Positions 25,178 to 33,576 of a stretch of DNA of 64,000 nucleotides are shown here, one piece after another. Origin of the DNA: Halosolutus amylolyticus (GTDB taxonomy: Archaea > Halobacteriota > Halobacteria > Halobacteriales > Natrialbaceae). The notes beneath the pieces were generated by a model. It saw nothing but the letters and a program-made list of their open reading frames with translations. It was not told the DNA's origin and did not search any database. Within the stretch, counting starts at the first letter, position 1; each line of letters opens with the position of its first letter. The stretch is from positions 186,001 to 250,000 of the forward strand of contig NZ_JALIQP010000004.1 in the NCBI RefSeq assembly GCF_023566055.1, in the 5' to 3' direction. A program made the position numbers and the translations under genes.

Positions 25178-25675
25178 ATGACACCGACCGATCGACGCGA
25201 CAGTATCGAACCCGCGACCGTCGTCCTCGTCTCGGAGTCGCCGGACATGCGTCAGCGGACGCGGGAGGGGCTCGCGGACGGGTGTCCGATCGACCTCCAC
25301 GTCGTCGCCGCCGACGAAGCTCTCGCGTTTCTCGATCGGCGCGACCCGTTCGCCGACGCCCCGCTCGCGAGTCTCGTTCTGCTCGACGTCAGGGGACGCG
25401 TGGACGAGATCGGATTTCTCGAGGCGACCGCCGATGAGCCGTCCCTCGGGCGGATTCCCGTCCTCGTCCTCGGCGAGTCGCCAGCGGATCGGCCGTCGTC
25501 GGACGCGGATCCGGAGGGGACGGGACTCGACGTGGGCCAGTACTACGATCGTTACGCGAACGCGTACGTCCCGGTCCCGCCGGATCGCGACGCGTTCGCG
25601 GACGTGATGGATCGAATCGCGAGGTTCTGGGTGTCGACGGCGCGGCTCCCGAACCGGAACGATCGTCGCCGCTAG
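25178..25675 (+). CDS. Receiver-like protein, degenerate
   Basis: The 165-residue protein resembles a response-regulator receiver: VVLVSESPDMRQR at the first strand, LVLLDVRGRVDEIGF around the phospho-acceptor strand (LLDV, Asp68), and IPVLVLGES at the next. The acidic pair that normally binds magnesium is replaced by SES and the final Lys strand is not obvious. Phosphorylation is therefore doubtful, and it may be a pseudo-receiver. No output domain is present. The convergent gene at 25672 overlaps its stop by 4 bases. Confidence 0.72.
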   Translation: MTPTDRRDSIEPATVVLVSESPDMRQRTREGLADGCPIDLHVVAADEALAFLDRRDPFADAPLASLVLLDVRGRVDEIGFLEATADEPSLGRIPVLVLGESPADRPSSDADPEGTGLDVGQYYDRYANAYVPVPPDRDAFADVMDRIARFWVSTARLPNRNDRRR

Positions 25676-25995
25676 AACTGGTAGCGTCGCTCGTCGTCCA
25701 TCGTCGGGTACTGGTCCGCGCCGGTCATCTCCTCGAAGGTCATCCCGGAGAGGTACTCGTCGTAGGTGACGTCGTAGGTCGATCGCAGCTGGAAGTCGAG
25801 TTTGCCGCTGTCGACGGTCGTCTGGAACAGCAGGTGGATCGCCCGGCGGACGAGTTCGTCGGTGTCTTCGGGGTCGAGCGCGGCTTCGAGGAGAGCGAGT
25901 TCGTTGCGCGTCTCCCGATCGAGGCTGACGGCCTGTTCCGCCTCGATGTCGGCGTATCGCTGTTCTACGTCCTCGGTGAGATCGTCGAGGCTCAT
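25672..25995 (-). CDS. Haloarchaeal hypothetical protein, 107 residues
   Basis: The start at 25995 gives MSLDDLTEDVEQRYADIEAEQ, an acidic helical opening typical of cytosolic halophile proteins. Helical segments continue (NELALLEAALDPEDTDELVRRAIHLLFQ), followed by a short aromatic tail with YDVTYDEYLSG. A much longer frame is possible but its N-terminus is arginine-rich and out of character. No domain is recognised. Overlap with the convergent receiver-like gene is 4 bases at the stops. Confidence 0.75.
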   Translation of the reverse strand: MSLDDLTEDVEQRYADIEAEQAVSLDRETRNELALLEAALDPEDTDELVRRAIHLLFQTTVDSGKLDFQLRSTYDVTYDEYLSGMTFEEMTGADQYPTMDDERRYQF

Positions 25996-26128
25996 ACGGA
26001 AGCGGAGTCGAGCCGATCGGATAGCCTTTTCGTGGTCGCGGCGGGTCTCGCGTTCGGGAGGACGGCCCGATCGATCCCGGGACCGGCGACGGCGTGCAGT
26101 CGGTACACGCCCGATTCGGGCCGTGATC

Positions 26129-26431
26129 TCACCCGTCCGTGTCCGGCTCGAACTCGTCGGAATCGTCCAGTTCGAGGAGCGTGACGCTCCCGTCACTGTT
26201 CACCAGGACCACGTATCCGGCGTACTCGAAGCGAACCCTCCCGTTCGCGTCCTCTTTGCCCCGAAACAGTTCGTTCAGTGCCGACGGATCGGTGACCTCG
26301 TAGAGGGGCGGGCACTCGATCGGATCGATGCCCAGCGCGTCCGCGACGGCTCCGATCACTCGAATACTCGGATCCGGATCGTCCGTGAACGGTGGGTCGC
26401 TCTGACCTGCTGTCCTGTCACTCGTCCTCAT
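26129..26431 (-). CDS. HalOD1 output-domain protein
   Basis: The 100-residue protein resembles the haloarchaeal HalOD1 domain: VIGAVADALGIDPIECPPLYEVTDPSALNELF followed by VRFEYAGYVVLVNSDGSVTLLE. The domain is a predicted output or binding module in two-component-type systems. The ATG at 26431 starts MRTSDRTAGQSD; a longer frame to 26500 seems unlikely. A second HalOD1 protein, more than 12 kb away at 38562-38861, shows the same layout. The cellular function is unknown. Confidence 0.82.
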   Translation of the reverse strand: MRTSDRTAGQSDPPFTDDPDPSIRVIGAVADALGIDPIECPPLYEVTDPSALNELFRGKEDANGRVRFEYAGYVVLVNSDGSVTLLELDDSDEFEPDTDG

Positions 26432-26624
26432 GTGATTTCCGGTGCACGAGGCACCATGCGAACCGATATAACCGCACACCCACACAGGTATGTATGTCAC
26501 AGTACGTGTACGTTATCGCCGGCTCGATCTGCGGAGCGTGTACGTGGCGGGCGTGGGGTCAATCGACGCCGCGCTCACGTTCGCGATCAGTAGACGTAAG
26601 ACGGGCCACTCGCTAGGGCGATCG

Positions 26625-27581
26625 ATGAGCGACGTCGAGTCAGCGGAAGACGCCGACGCCGGCGAGGACGACCCGGAGTGGTCGCTTCCCGACGACCTCG
26701 CCGCGGCCCGGAAGGCGCTGATCGAGTGGTACGAGGCCGACCATCGCGCGTTCCCGTGGCGCGAGACCGACGACCCCTACGAGATCCTCGTCAGCGAGGT
26801 GATGAGCCAGCAGACCCAGCTCGATCGGGTCGTCGACGCCTGGGAGGCGTTCCTCGATCGATGGCCGACGACCGCGGACCTGGCGGCGGCCGATCGGGCC
26901 GACGTCGTCGGCTTCTGGACGGATCACAGCCTCGGCTACAACAACCGGGCGAAGTACCTCCACGAGGCCGCTACCCAGGTGGAAACGGAGTACGACGGCG
27001 CGTTTCCGACCGATCCCGACGGACTGCAGGACCTGATGGGTGTCGGTCCCTACACCGCGAACGCGGTGGCGAGTTTCGCGTTCAACGCCGGCGACGCGGT
27101 CGTCGACACGAACGTCAAGCGGGTCGCGTACCGGGCCTTCGACGTGCCGGACGACGACGCGGCCTTCGAGACGGCCGCGAACGACCTCATGCCCGCGGGC
27201 GAGTCGCGCGTCTGGAACAACGCGATCATGGAACTCGGTGGCGTGGCCTGCACGCAGACGCCGCGTTGCGACGAGGTCGGCTGTCCGTGGCGCGAGTGGT
27301 GTCACGCCTACCAGAGCGGCGACTTCACCGCCCCCGACGTCCCCACCCAGCCCAGCTTCGAAGGGAGCCGTCGCCAGTTCCGCGGCCGCGTGATCGGCAC
27401 CCTGCGGGAGTACGACGAACTCGCAATCGACGCGCTCGGCCACCGCATCCGGGTCGACTACGCCCCCGACGGCGAGTACGGTCGGGAGTGGCTCCTCGGC
27501 CTGCTCGAGGACCTCGCGGACGACGGACTGGTCGACGTCGATCGGTCGGGCGACGAGCCGATCGCCCGACTCCAGCGCTAA
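26625..27581 (+). CDS. mutY: A/G-specific adenine glycosylase
   Basis: The 318-residue protein has the MutY fold: FPWRETDDPYEILVSEVMSQQTQ, the helix-hairpin-helix LMGVGPYTANAVASFAF, and the catalytic-type VVDTNVKRV. A four-cysteine iron-sulfur loop CTQTPRCDEVGC...WREWC follows. The cysteine spacing is Cx5Cx4Cx5C rather than the E. coli Cx6Cx2Cx5C. A C-terminal winged-type domain ends the protein in place of a full NUDIX-like 8-oxoG reader. It should remove adenine mispaired with 8-oxoguanine. The start at 26625 (MSDVESAED) precedes the acidic N-terminus; the 45-residue upstream extension is arginine-rich. Confidence 0.92.
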   Translation: MSDVESAEDADAGEDDPEWSLPDDLAAARKALIEWYEADHRAFPWRETDDPYEILVSEVMSQQTQLDRVVDAWEAFLDRWPTTADLAAADRADVVGFWTDHSLGYNNRAKYLHEAATQVETEYDGAFPTDPDGLQDLMGVGPYTANAVASFAFNAGDAVVDTNVKRVAYRAFDVPDDDAAFETAANDLMPAGESRVWNNAIMELGGVACTQTPRCDEVGCPWREWCHAYQSGDFTAPDVPTQPSFEGSRRQFRGRVIGTLREYDELAIDALGHRIRVDYAPDGEYGREWLLGLLEDLADDGLVDVDRSGDEPIARLQR

Positions 27582-27646
27582 CCGGGAGCGCCGTCGGCCG
27601 GATCGAATGACGTATCTTTATCAGCGGCTGTCACGAAGAGTAACAT

Positions 27647-27886
27647 ATGTTCGAACGTGTAACACACGCGCTGAACCGCGCCCGCTACGCGGCGACCGGT
27701 GCTGCGATCGGGGCCTTCGTCGGTGGATTGATCAGTCGAAACGGCGCCAGCACGGGTGCGGCGATCGGCGCGCTGGTCGGCGCGACGGTCGGCGAGAAGC
27801 GAGGAGACGTCGACGCGGCCATCGAGCGAGTCGGTGACCTGAACGGCGGCCTGCGGTCCGGATCGGAGTCGGACGTCCGGGACTGA
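27647..27886 (+). CDS. Glycine-zipper small membrane-associated protein
   Basis: The 79-residue protein has an amphipathic N-terminus and a glycine-alanine zipper, GAAIGAFVGGLISRN then GAAIGALVGATVGE (about 18-50). Such segments usually span membranes or form helix pairs. A polar tail follows. TTTATC about 30 bases upstream supports the start. The function is unknown. It lies between MutY and an AEC transporter on the same strand. Confidence 0.75.
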   Translation: MFERVTHALNRARYAATGAAIGAFVGGLISRNGASTGAAIGALVGATVGEKRGDVDAAIERVGDLNGGLRSGSESDVRD

Positions 27887-27964
27887 CTCGTAGCCGCGAT
27901 ATCGCTCTTTTCGTCCGCGACTCGAATCCGAACGGTCAAACCCGCCAGTCGACTGGCGAAGCGT

Positions 27965-28873
27965 ATGGAGGTGCTTGTTCGACTGGTCGCCTTGCTGGTC
28001 GTGCTGTTGCTCGGCACGGGACTGCGGGCGATCGGCGTCCTGACCGCCGGCCGGACCGCTCGGCTGAACGCCGTCGCCTACTACGTCGCCCTCCCGGCGC
28101 TGATCGTCGTCTCGACGTACGACCGGGCGATCGACGACCTCCTCTCGCCGGCGCTGCTCGGGGGGCTTCTCGTCGTGCTGTTCGGGACGGCGGGGCTGGC
28201 CTGGGTCGTCCACCGGGGTCGGGAATCGAACGGTCGCCGGAGCGTCGCGATCGTCCAGTCGTACCACTCGAACCTGGGCTATCTCGGATTGCCGCTCGTG
28301 GCGGCGACGTTCGACGGCGCGGTGACGGCGATCGCGAGCGTCGTCCTCGGCGTCGTCTCGCTGATGCAGGTGCCCCTGACGATCCTCGTACTGACCTCCC
28401 TCAACGGGGCCGAGGCCGCCGTCGGCGACGAACTGCGATCGCTCCTGACGAATCCCGTGCTGGCGTCGTTGCTCGTCGGCCTCTCCATCGGGTCGGTCGG
28501 CCTCGCGGTTCCCGGCCCCGTCGTCGCCGGACTCGACGCGGTCGGGTCGCTCGCGCTCCCGCTCGCGTTGCTCTGCGTGGGGGCTTCGCTCCGCGTCGAC
28601 CTCCCGTCGATCGACGTCGGCGCGACCGCGGCCGTCGTCGCGCTCAAGATCGGTTGCATGCCGATGCTCGCGTGGGTCGTCTTCTCCGCGCTCGCCGTCG
28701 ATCCGGCCACGTTCGCCGCCAGCGTCGTGATGCTCGGGACGCCAACCGCCGTCTCGACGTACGTCTTCGCGAGCGAACTCGGCGGCGACACGGCCTTCGC
28801 CTCGCTGAACGTCTTCGCCACGACCGTCGCCTCGATCGGGACGCTGTTCGTGCTGATCGAACTCGTCGGATGA
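27965..28873 (+). CDS. AEC-family (auxin efflux carrier-like) permease
   Basis: The 302-residue protein has about ten hydrophobic segments in the AEC/malonate-permease layout (VRLVALLVVLLLGTGLRAIG, LNAVAYYVALPALIVVSTY, ... AVSTYVFASELGGD near the end). The paired half-repeat organisation and the conserved NLGYLGLPL are typical. It should export or import small organic anions across the membrane; the substrate is unknown. It is convergent with the nucleoside-recognition protein at 28974. Confidence 0.88.
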   Translation: MEVLVRLVALLVVLLLGTGLRAIGVLTAGRTARLNAVAYYVALPALIVVSTYDRAIDDLLSPALLGGLLVVLFGTAGLAWVVHRGRESNGRRSVAIVQSYHSNLGYLGLPLVAATFDGAVTAIASVVLGVVSLMQVPLTILVLTSLNGAEAAVGDELRSLLTNPVLASLLVGLSIGSVGLAVPGPVVAGLDAVGSLALPLALLCVGASLRVDLPSIDVGATAAVVALKIGCMPMLAWVVFSALAVDPATFAASVVMLGTPTAVSTYVFASELGGDTAFASLNVFATTVASIGTLFVLIELVG

Positions 28874-28973
28874 GAGCGTAAGCGGGCGGGCCCCTGGCGG
28901 TCGAATCCGCGGCTCCACTCCCCTCGACTCGCCCATCTTCGAACGGCCCGCCCGTCGCCCGATCGATCGGACC

Positions 28974-30077
28974 CTACAGGAGCAGGAAGCCAACGATCGA
29001 GACGGCGATGAAGACGGCTTTCAGGCCGACGTTGACGGCGATCACCTTCGTCCCGAACTCCGCGCCCCAGATGCCGTACTGGAACGGGATCGATCGCTTG
29101 ACCGTGCCGATAGTGAGCGAGACCAGACTCCCGACGAGCAGCGTGACGACCGCCTCCTCGGGGGTGAAGACGTCGCCGATCAGGGGTGCGATCGCGATCG
29201 CGCCGCTGGTCGGGTCGACGGTCGACACGAGGATCACGGGCACCGCGGCGCCAGGGAGGCCGATCAGTGCGGTGAGCGGTTCGGCGATCCCGGTCATGGC
29301 CTCGAGGTCGACGTACTCGAGGCCGACGAAGACCAGCGAGTAGACGATCGCAAGCCGCGGGACGATCGATCGGAGGCGGTCGCCGGTCTTGCCGGCGGCG
29401 TGGCGAACCGTTTCGCGGTGGGTGCGGGGTCCGTCGTCACCGTCTCCGTCCGGAGCGTCGGAATCGATCGAACCGCTGTCGTACTCGTAGCCACGCAGGA
29501 GGACGGCCCCGGCGAGCAGGCCGACGATCGTGATCGCGAGCGAGATGCCGGCGCGCGCACCGACGTACATGAGCCCGACCTGGAGGCCGAGAATGGGGAC
29601 GAGGACGGGGCCATAGTAGGTGACGATGTGCTGGAGGAAGCCGAAGAACGTGTTGACGACGACGGCGATCAGCGTCGCGCGATCGTCCAGCAGGCCCGAC
29701 TCGCGAAACTCGGCGAGCATGCCGTACCCCGCAGTGACCGAGACGGTGTTGGTGATGACTGCCGCGCCGACCTCCTCTGGAAGATTGGCGGGTTCGGTGA
29801 GGTATCGGCCCACGCGAGCGACGACGTCGACGAGCCCGTACGCGACGGCGAGATTCGCGAGTCCGACGCCGGCACCGATCAGGAGCGTGATGGTGGCGAT
29901 CCGCGGGAGAGCCTCCGATAGCAGGATCGAGACGATCGACGGCACACCGCCCGCTTCGAAGGCCGACAGCAAAGGGGCGTCGGATCGGGCAATCGTGTCG
30001 ACCGCGACCGATCGTCTCTCGCGGCCGACGAACGGCGACGTGACGGACGTGTCACGTCGACACGAGATCGGGTACAT
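28974..30077 (-). CDS. Nucleoside-recognition (Gate) domain membrane protein
   Basis: The protein, up to 367 residues, has about eight to ten membrane segments and the Gate-domain pattern seen in spore-maturation/nucleoside-transporter relatives (NTVSVTAGYGML, NTFFGFLQHIVTYYGP, STVDPTSGAIAIAPLIGDVFTPEEAVVTLLVGSL). The acidic loop between the halves (SIDSDAPDGDGDDG) is halophilic. Substrate and direction are not known. The start is uncertain: the ATG at 30077 lies inside the probable promoter of the divergent gene, and a GTG near residue 45 is possible. Confidence 0.82.
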   Translation of the reverse strand: MYPISCRRDTSVTSPFVGRERRSVAVDTIARSDAPLLSAFEAGGVPSIVSILLSEALPRIATITLLIGAGVGLANLAVAYGLVDVVARVGRYLTEPANLPEEVGAAVITNTVSVTAGYGMLAEFRESGLLDDRATLIAVVVNTFFGFLQHIVTYYGPVLVPILGLQVGLMYVGARAGISLAITIVGLLAGAVLLRGYEYDSGSIDSDAPDGDGDDGPRTHRETVRHAAGKTGDRLRSIVPRLAIVYSLVFVGLEYVDLEAMTGIAEPLTALIGLPGAAVPVILVSTVDPTSGAIAIAPLIGDVFTPEEAVVTLLVGSLVSLTIGTVKRSIPFQYGIWGAEFGTKVIAVNVGLKAVFIAVSIVGFLLL

Positions 30078-30106
30078 ATTTGCCGGTCCCGTTCGTTACA
30101 CCAGCC

Positions 30107-30694
30107 ATGTCCGATATCCACGTCGTCGCTATCAGTGGGAGTCTGCGCGACGCGAGTTACACCAGACGGGCCCTCGAACGGGTGCTCACCGCGGCCGATC
30201 GGGCCGGTGCCAGCACGGAATTGCTCGACCTCCGCGAGTTCGAGTTGCCGCTGTTCGACGCGGACGTCGACAGGGCTGACGCCGGGGACGCAGAGGTCCT
30301 CGCCAGACGGGTCCGGGAGGCGGACGCGATCGTGCTCGGGACGCCGATGTACCACGGCTCGTACTCCTCGCCGCTGAAGTCCGCCCTCGATTACTGCGGG
30401 TTCGACGAGTTCGAGGACAAGACCGTCGGCCTGCTGGCGGTGTCCGGCGGTGCGTTCCCCGTGACGGCCCTGGACCACATGCGATCGGTCTGTCGGGCGC
30501 TCAACGCGTGGGTGATCCCCCACGAGGCGGCGATCCCGAACGGGAGCGCGGCCTTCGAGGACGCTGAGTTCGTCGACCCGAAACTGGAGGAACGGGTCGC
30601 GACGCTCGGTCGGCGTGCGGTCCAGTACGCGACCATCGAACCGGATCCAGGGTCGTTCGAGGGCGATCAGAACGTGGGTGCGGAAGGAAAGTGA
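30107..30694 (+). CDS. NAD(P)H-dependent FMN reductase
   Basis: The 195-residue flavodoxin-like reductase has the phosphate-binding ISGSLRDASYTRRAL at 8-22, the GTPMYHGSYSSPLKSALDYC segment that contacts FMN, and LLAVSGGAFP. It should reduce FMN or quinones with NAD(P)H. The start is at 30107; ACATATTTG about 30 bases upstream is the TATA-like element. It is divergent from the Gate-domain gene. Confidence 0.92.
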   Translation: MSDIHVVAISGSLRDASYTRRALERVLTAADRAGASTELLDLREFELPLFDADVDRADAGDAEVLARRVREADAIVLGTPMYHGSYSSPLKSALDYCGFDEFEDKTVGLLAVSGGAFPVTALDHMRSVCRALNAWVIPHEAAIPNGSAAFEDAEFVDPKLEERVATLGRRAVQYATIEPDPGSFEGDQNVGAEGK

Positions 30695-30704
30695 AACGGG
30701 GTAC

Positions 30705-31349
30705 TCAGGGGTTCAGCAGTCGCTGAAACCGGTGCTGGTGGGCCAGAAATGAGAACAAGACGAAGACGAACACGCCGAGGTGGAGCGCGTCGATCCAGAC
30801 GACGAAGGAGGTGACGCCGAGCGAGAGCGCGGGCGAGGTCGCCGTCCACTCGACGAACCACGCCGAGACCAGCAACGTCGCCGCGCCGGCTGCCAGTAAC
30901 AGCGCGGGTCCGATCGGCGCGTCGGCGACCTGCGGGGTGATCCGGCAGCGGAAGACGCGCCGCTCGACGCTGAACTGGACGACCAGGATCCAGACGAGGA
31001 CGACCGTGGCGACGACGAGGCCGGGGACCCCGTCGATCAGTTCCGCCACCCAGAGCCAGACGACCCAGCCAGTCGTCAGCAACAGTGCCGCTCCCAGCCG
31101 TCGTGGCTGGATCAGATCGCCGTCGTCGCTGACCGTCATTCCGAAGACGCCGGCCCTGAGCAACGAGCCACAGAAGAGAATCCCGAGACCGGCGAGCGCC
31201 GTCGAGGTCGTTCGAGGGCCGATGACCAGGCCGAACCAGAGCCCGACGGCAAGGGTCTCGACCGCCGTCGCCGAGAGCGCCGCGGTCACGCCAACGACCC
31301 GCCGTCGGGTCGTGCGACCGAGCACCTCCGGCTGACGAATGACGCTCAT
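30705..31349 (-). CDS. Six-helix haloarchaeal membrane protein
   Basis: The 214-residue protein has about six hydrophobic segments: VVGVTAALSATAVETLAVGL, TALAGLGILFCGSLLRAG, LGAALLLTTGWVVWLWVAEL, LVVATVVLVWILVVQF, PALLLAAGAATLLVSAW and FVVWIDALHLGVFVFVLFSF. The C-terminus (AHQHRFQRLLNP) is cationic and probably cytoplasmic. The longer frame to 31646 adds an Arg-rich stretch without halophilic protein character, so the ATG at 31349 (MSVIRQPEVLG) is preferred. The family is not recognised. Confidence 0.8.
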   Translation of the reverse strand: MSVIRQPEVLGRTTRRRVVGVTAALSATAVETLAVGLWFGLVIGPRTTSTALAGLGILFCGSLLRAGVFGMTVSDDGDLIQPRRLGAALLLTTGWVVWLWVAELIDGVPGLVVATVVLVWILVVQFSVERRVFRCRITPQVADAPIGPALLLAAGAATLLVSAWFVEWTATSPALSLGVTSFVVWIDALHLGVFVFVLFSFLAHQHRFQRLLNP

Positions 31350-31754
31350 ACCTGCATACTTCGGGGCTACCGGTTTCGTTATGCGACGCTTTCCCATTCC
31401 CCCGACCGAGAGACGACGGAAACGGCTCTCTGCCGGGTGTTTCACGGGCCGAAATAGTGGATTTACTCGAAAGGGGATGGGGAATATCCGTCGGTAGCGG
31501 CTCCGAGGCGACCGTTCAGGATCTCCCCCATCCGTCGCCGAAAAAATCCCCCGGGATTCGACCGGGCCCGTGTCGGCGATCGGTGACCGTACGCGAGCCC
31601 CCCGTTCCGTGAACGGATCCGACGAACCGGCAGACGGCGGCGGCACGACCGGCGACGGACGGAACTGGTAGCCGACGTGTAACGTTCGGCCTGCTGGGTC
31701 GATCGATCGAAACGGTGGACAGAACTATGTACGGCGGTGTGGTCGGGGCGAATT
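31350..31754. other. Intergenic region between divergent membrane-protein genes
   Basis: About 400 bases with no supported reading frame. It presumably holds the promoters of both flanking genes; no clear repeat is seen. Confidence 0.55.
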
Positions 31755-32315
31755 ATGCCCGAGACGAAAGGACAGGACAGGACGTTGTACGAACTCGTCG
31801 TAAAGGAGGCAGTCGAAAAAGGGATGGACACGCCGCTCCGGGACTCGATTCTCGAGGGCGTCGAAGAATCCGGCGGTGGCGGGCCGGCGGGCGGGCGAGG
31901 ACTGCCGCTCGCGGGGGCACTGTTCGGCCTGGGGGCGGCCGTGGGCTTCCTCGCGGGACGACAGTCGACAGAACTCGAGGAGACGCCGCTGGAGGACGTC
32001 CAGGAGCCGGAGATCATCGAGGACGTCGTCGAAGACGTCGCGGGCGAGTCCGGGGAAGCGGACGTCTCGGCCGCGGATGGGGAATCCGAGGCCGAGGGAT
32101 CGCCTTCGCGACTCCCACGGATCATCATCACGCTCGGCGTGATCGCCGGTGCCGTCCTCCTTCGGCGTCGCCTCGGGGGCGGCGAGGAAGAGGAGTGGGA
32201 ACCGATCGAGGAGTTCGAACCGGCGACCAGTGCCGGGGTGGACGAGGAGGAAGAAGCGGCCGAGGCGGACGAAGGGGAGGAGACAGCCGACGAGGAGGAC
32301 GAAGAAGAGGAATAA
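31755..32315 (+). CDS. Acidic two-span membrane protein
   Basis: The 186-residue protein has two hydrophobic segments, GRGLPLAGALFGLGAAVGFLAG (about 47-68) and PRIIITLGVIAGAVLLRRRL (about 119-138). An acidic loop separates them and a highly acidic Glu-rich C-terminus follows (EEEEEWEPIEEF, DEEEEA). The N-terminal DRTLYELVVKEAVEKGMDTPLRDSI is a conserved helical module. It is probably a cell-surface or cytoplasmic-tail adaptor. The function is unknown. Confidence 0.8.
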   Translation: MPETKGQDRTLYELVVKEAVEKGMDTPLRDSILEGVEESGGGGPAGGRGLPLAGALFGLGAAVGFLAGRQSTELEETPLEDVQEPEIIEDVVEDVAGESGEADVSAADGESEAEGSPSRLPRIIITLGVIAGAVLLRRRLGGGEEEEWEPIEEFEPATSAGVDEEEEAAEADEGEETADEEDEEEE

Positions 32316-32447
32316 ACTGCCGAGCGACACGAATCCCGCGTACGCGTCGCCGATTCTCGATTTTTTCTGACGCGACCATCGTCGGAACCGATCGGGCCGT
32401 GGCCGACACCACGACTACTAAGAGGGCCACGCCGACACTGTGTGCCA

Positions 32448-33506
32448 ATGGAGACGACTCATCGCGTGTACGTCGGTGACGCCCGGGACCTGTCGGCAGT
32501 CGCCGACGACGCCGTCGAACTCGTCGTCACCTCGCCCCCGTACCCAATGATCGAGATGTGGGACGACCTCTTTACCGACCTCGATCCGGCCGTCGGCGAC
32601 GCGCTCGCGGCCGGCGACGGTCGAGCGGCGTTCGCGGCGATGCACGCCCAGCTCGATCGAGTCTGGGACGAACTCGAGCGGGTGCTCGTCGACGGCGGAA
32701 TCGCCTGTATCAACGTCGGAGACGCGACCCGGTCCGTCGACGGCAGTTTCCGGGTGTATCCGAACCACGCCCGGATCCTCGAGGCCTTCGAGTCGCGAGG
32801 GTTCGACCCCCTGCCGGACGTCCTCTGGCGCAAGCCGGCAAACAGCGCCGCGAAGTTCATGGGAAGCGGGACGCTCCCGCCCAACGCCTACGTCACGCTG
32901 GAACACGAGTACGTGCTCGTCTTCCGGAACGGCGTCGACAGCCGCGAGTTCGAACCGCGGGCCGATCGCCGGTACGAGGCGGCCTTCTTCTGGGAGGAGC
33001 GCAACCGCTGGTTCTCGGACGTCTGGACCGATGTTCGCGGCGAACTACAGGACCTCTCGGGTGACGCCGTCGACGACGACCTCCGCGACCGATCGGCGGC
33101 CTACCCGCTCGAGATACCCTACCGCCTGTGCTGTATGTACTCGGCCTACGGCGACACCGTTCTGGACCCGTTCTGGGGGACCGGGACGACGTCGCTGGCC
33201 GCGATGTGTGCCGGGCGACACTCGATCGGCTACGAACTCGAACCGGCGTTCCGCGAGGTGTTCGACGACCGGGTCGCGTCGGTTCCGGACCTCTCGCGAT
33301 CGATCGGCCGGGCGCGACTCGATCGCCACCGCGAGTTCGTCGCCGATCGCCGCGCGGACGGCAAGGACCTCTCCTACGAGGCCGACCACTACGACACCGA
33401 CGTCGTCACGAAGATGGAGCGGGGGATTCGCTTCCGCGAGGTGTCGTCGGTCGTCCCGTTCGAGGAGGGGTACTGGGCCGAACACGAACCGCTGTCGATC
33501 GAGTGA
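32448..33506 (+). CDS. Orphan DNA methyltransferase, N4-cytosine type (Zim/CTAG-like)
   Basis: The 352-residue methylase has the catalytic TSPPYPM at 28-34 (motif IV, SPPY as in N4-cytosine/beta-class enzymes). The AdoMet-binding DPFWGTGTT is at 240-248 (motif I), with a target-recognition region between. The catalytic motif precedes motif I, the beta-class order. No restriction endonuclease is adjacent, so it is an orphan. In Haloferax volcanii an orphan N4C methylase modifies CTAG, and this protein has a similar layout. CTAG specificity is an inference. The ATG at 32448 is preferred because CTACTAAG lies about 30 bases upstream. Confidence 0.9.
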   Translation: METTHRVYVGDARDLSAVADDAVELVVTSPPYPMIEMWDDLFTDLDPAVGDALAAGDGRAAFAAMHAQLDRVWDELERVLVDGGIACINVGDATRSVDGSFRVYPNHARILEAFESRGFDPLPDVLWRKPANSAAKFMGSGTLPPNAYVTLEHEYVLVFRNGVDSREFEPRADRRYEAAFFWEERNRWFSDVWTDVRGELQDLSGDAVDDDLRDRSAAYPLEIPYRLCCMYSAYGDTVLDPFWGTGTTSLAAMCAGRHSIGYELEPAFREVFDDRVASVPDLSRSIGRARLDRHREFVADRRADGKDLSYEADHYDTDVVTKMERGIRFREVSSVVPFEEGYWAEHEPLSIE

Positions 33507-33576
33507 GCCTCGTCGGTCGACGGAGGGCCGGCCGGGACCCACAGGATTATGAGCCACGCCTCACAGGATCGTGTGC

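Noticed and set aside
30705-31646. N-terminal extension of the six-helix membrane protein to 31646
   Set aside because: The extra hundred residues are Arg/Pro-rich and unlike halophilic proteins; the internal ATG at 31349 gives a sensible start.
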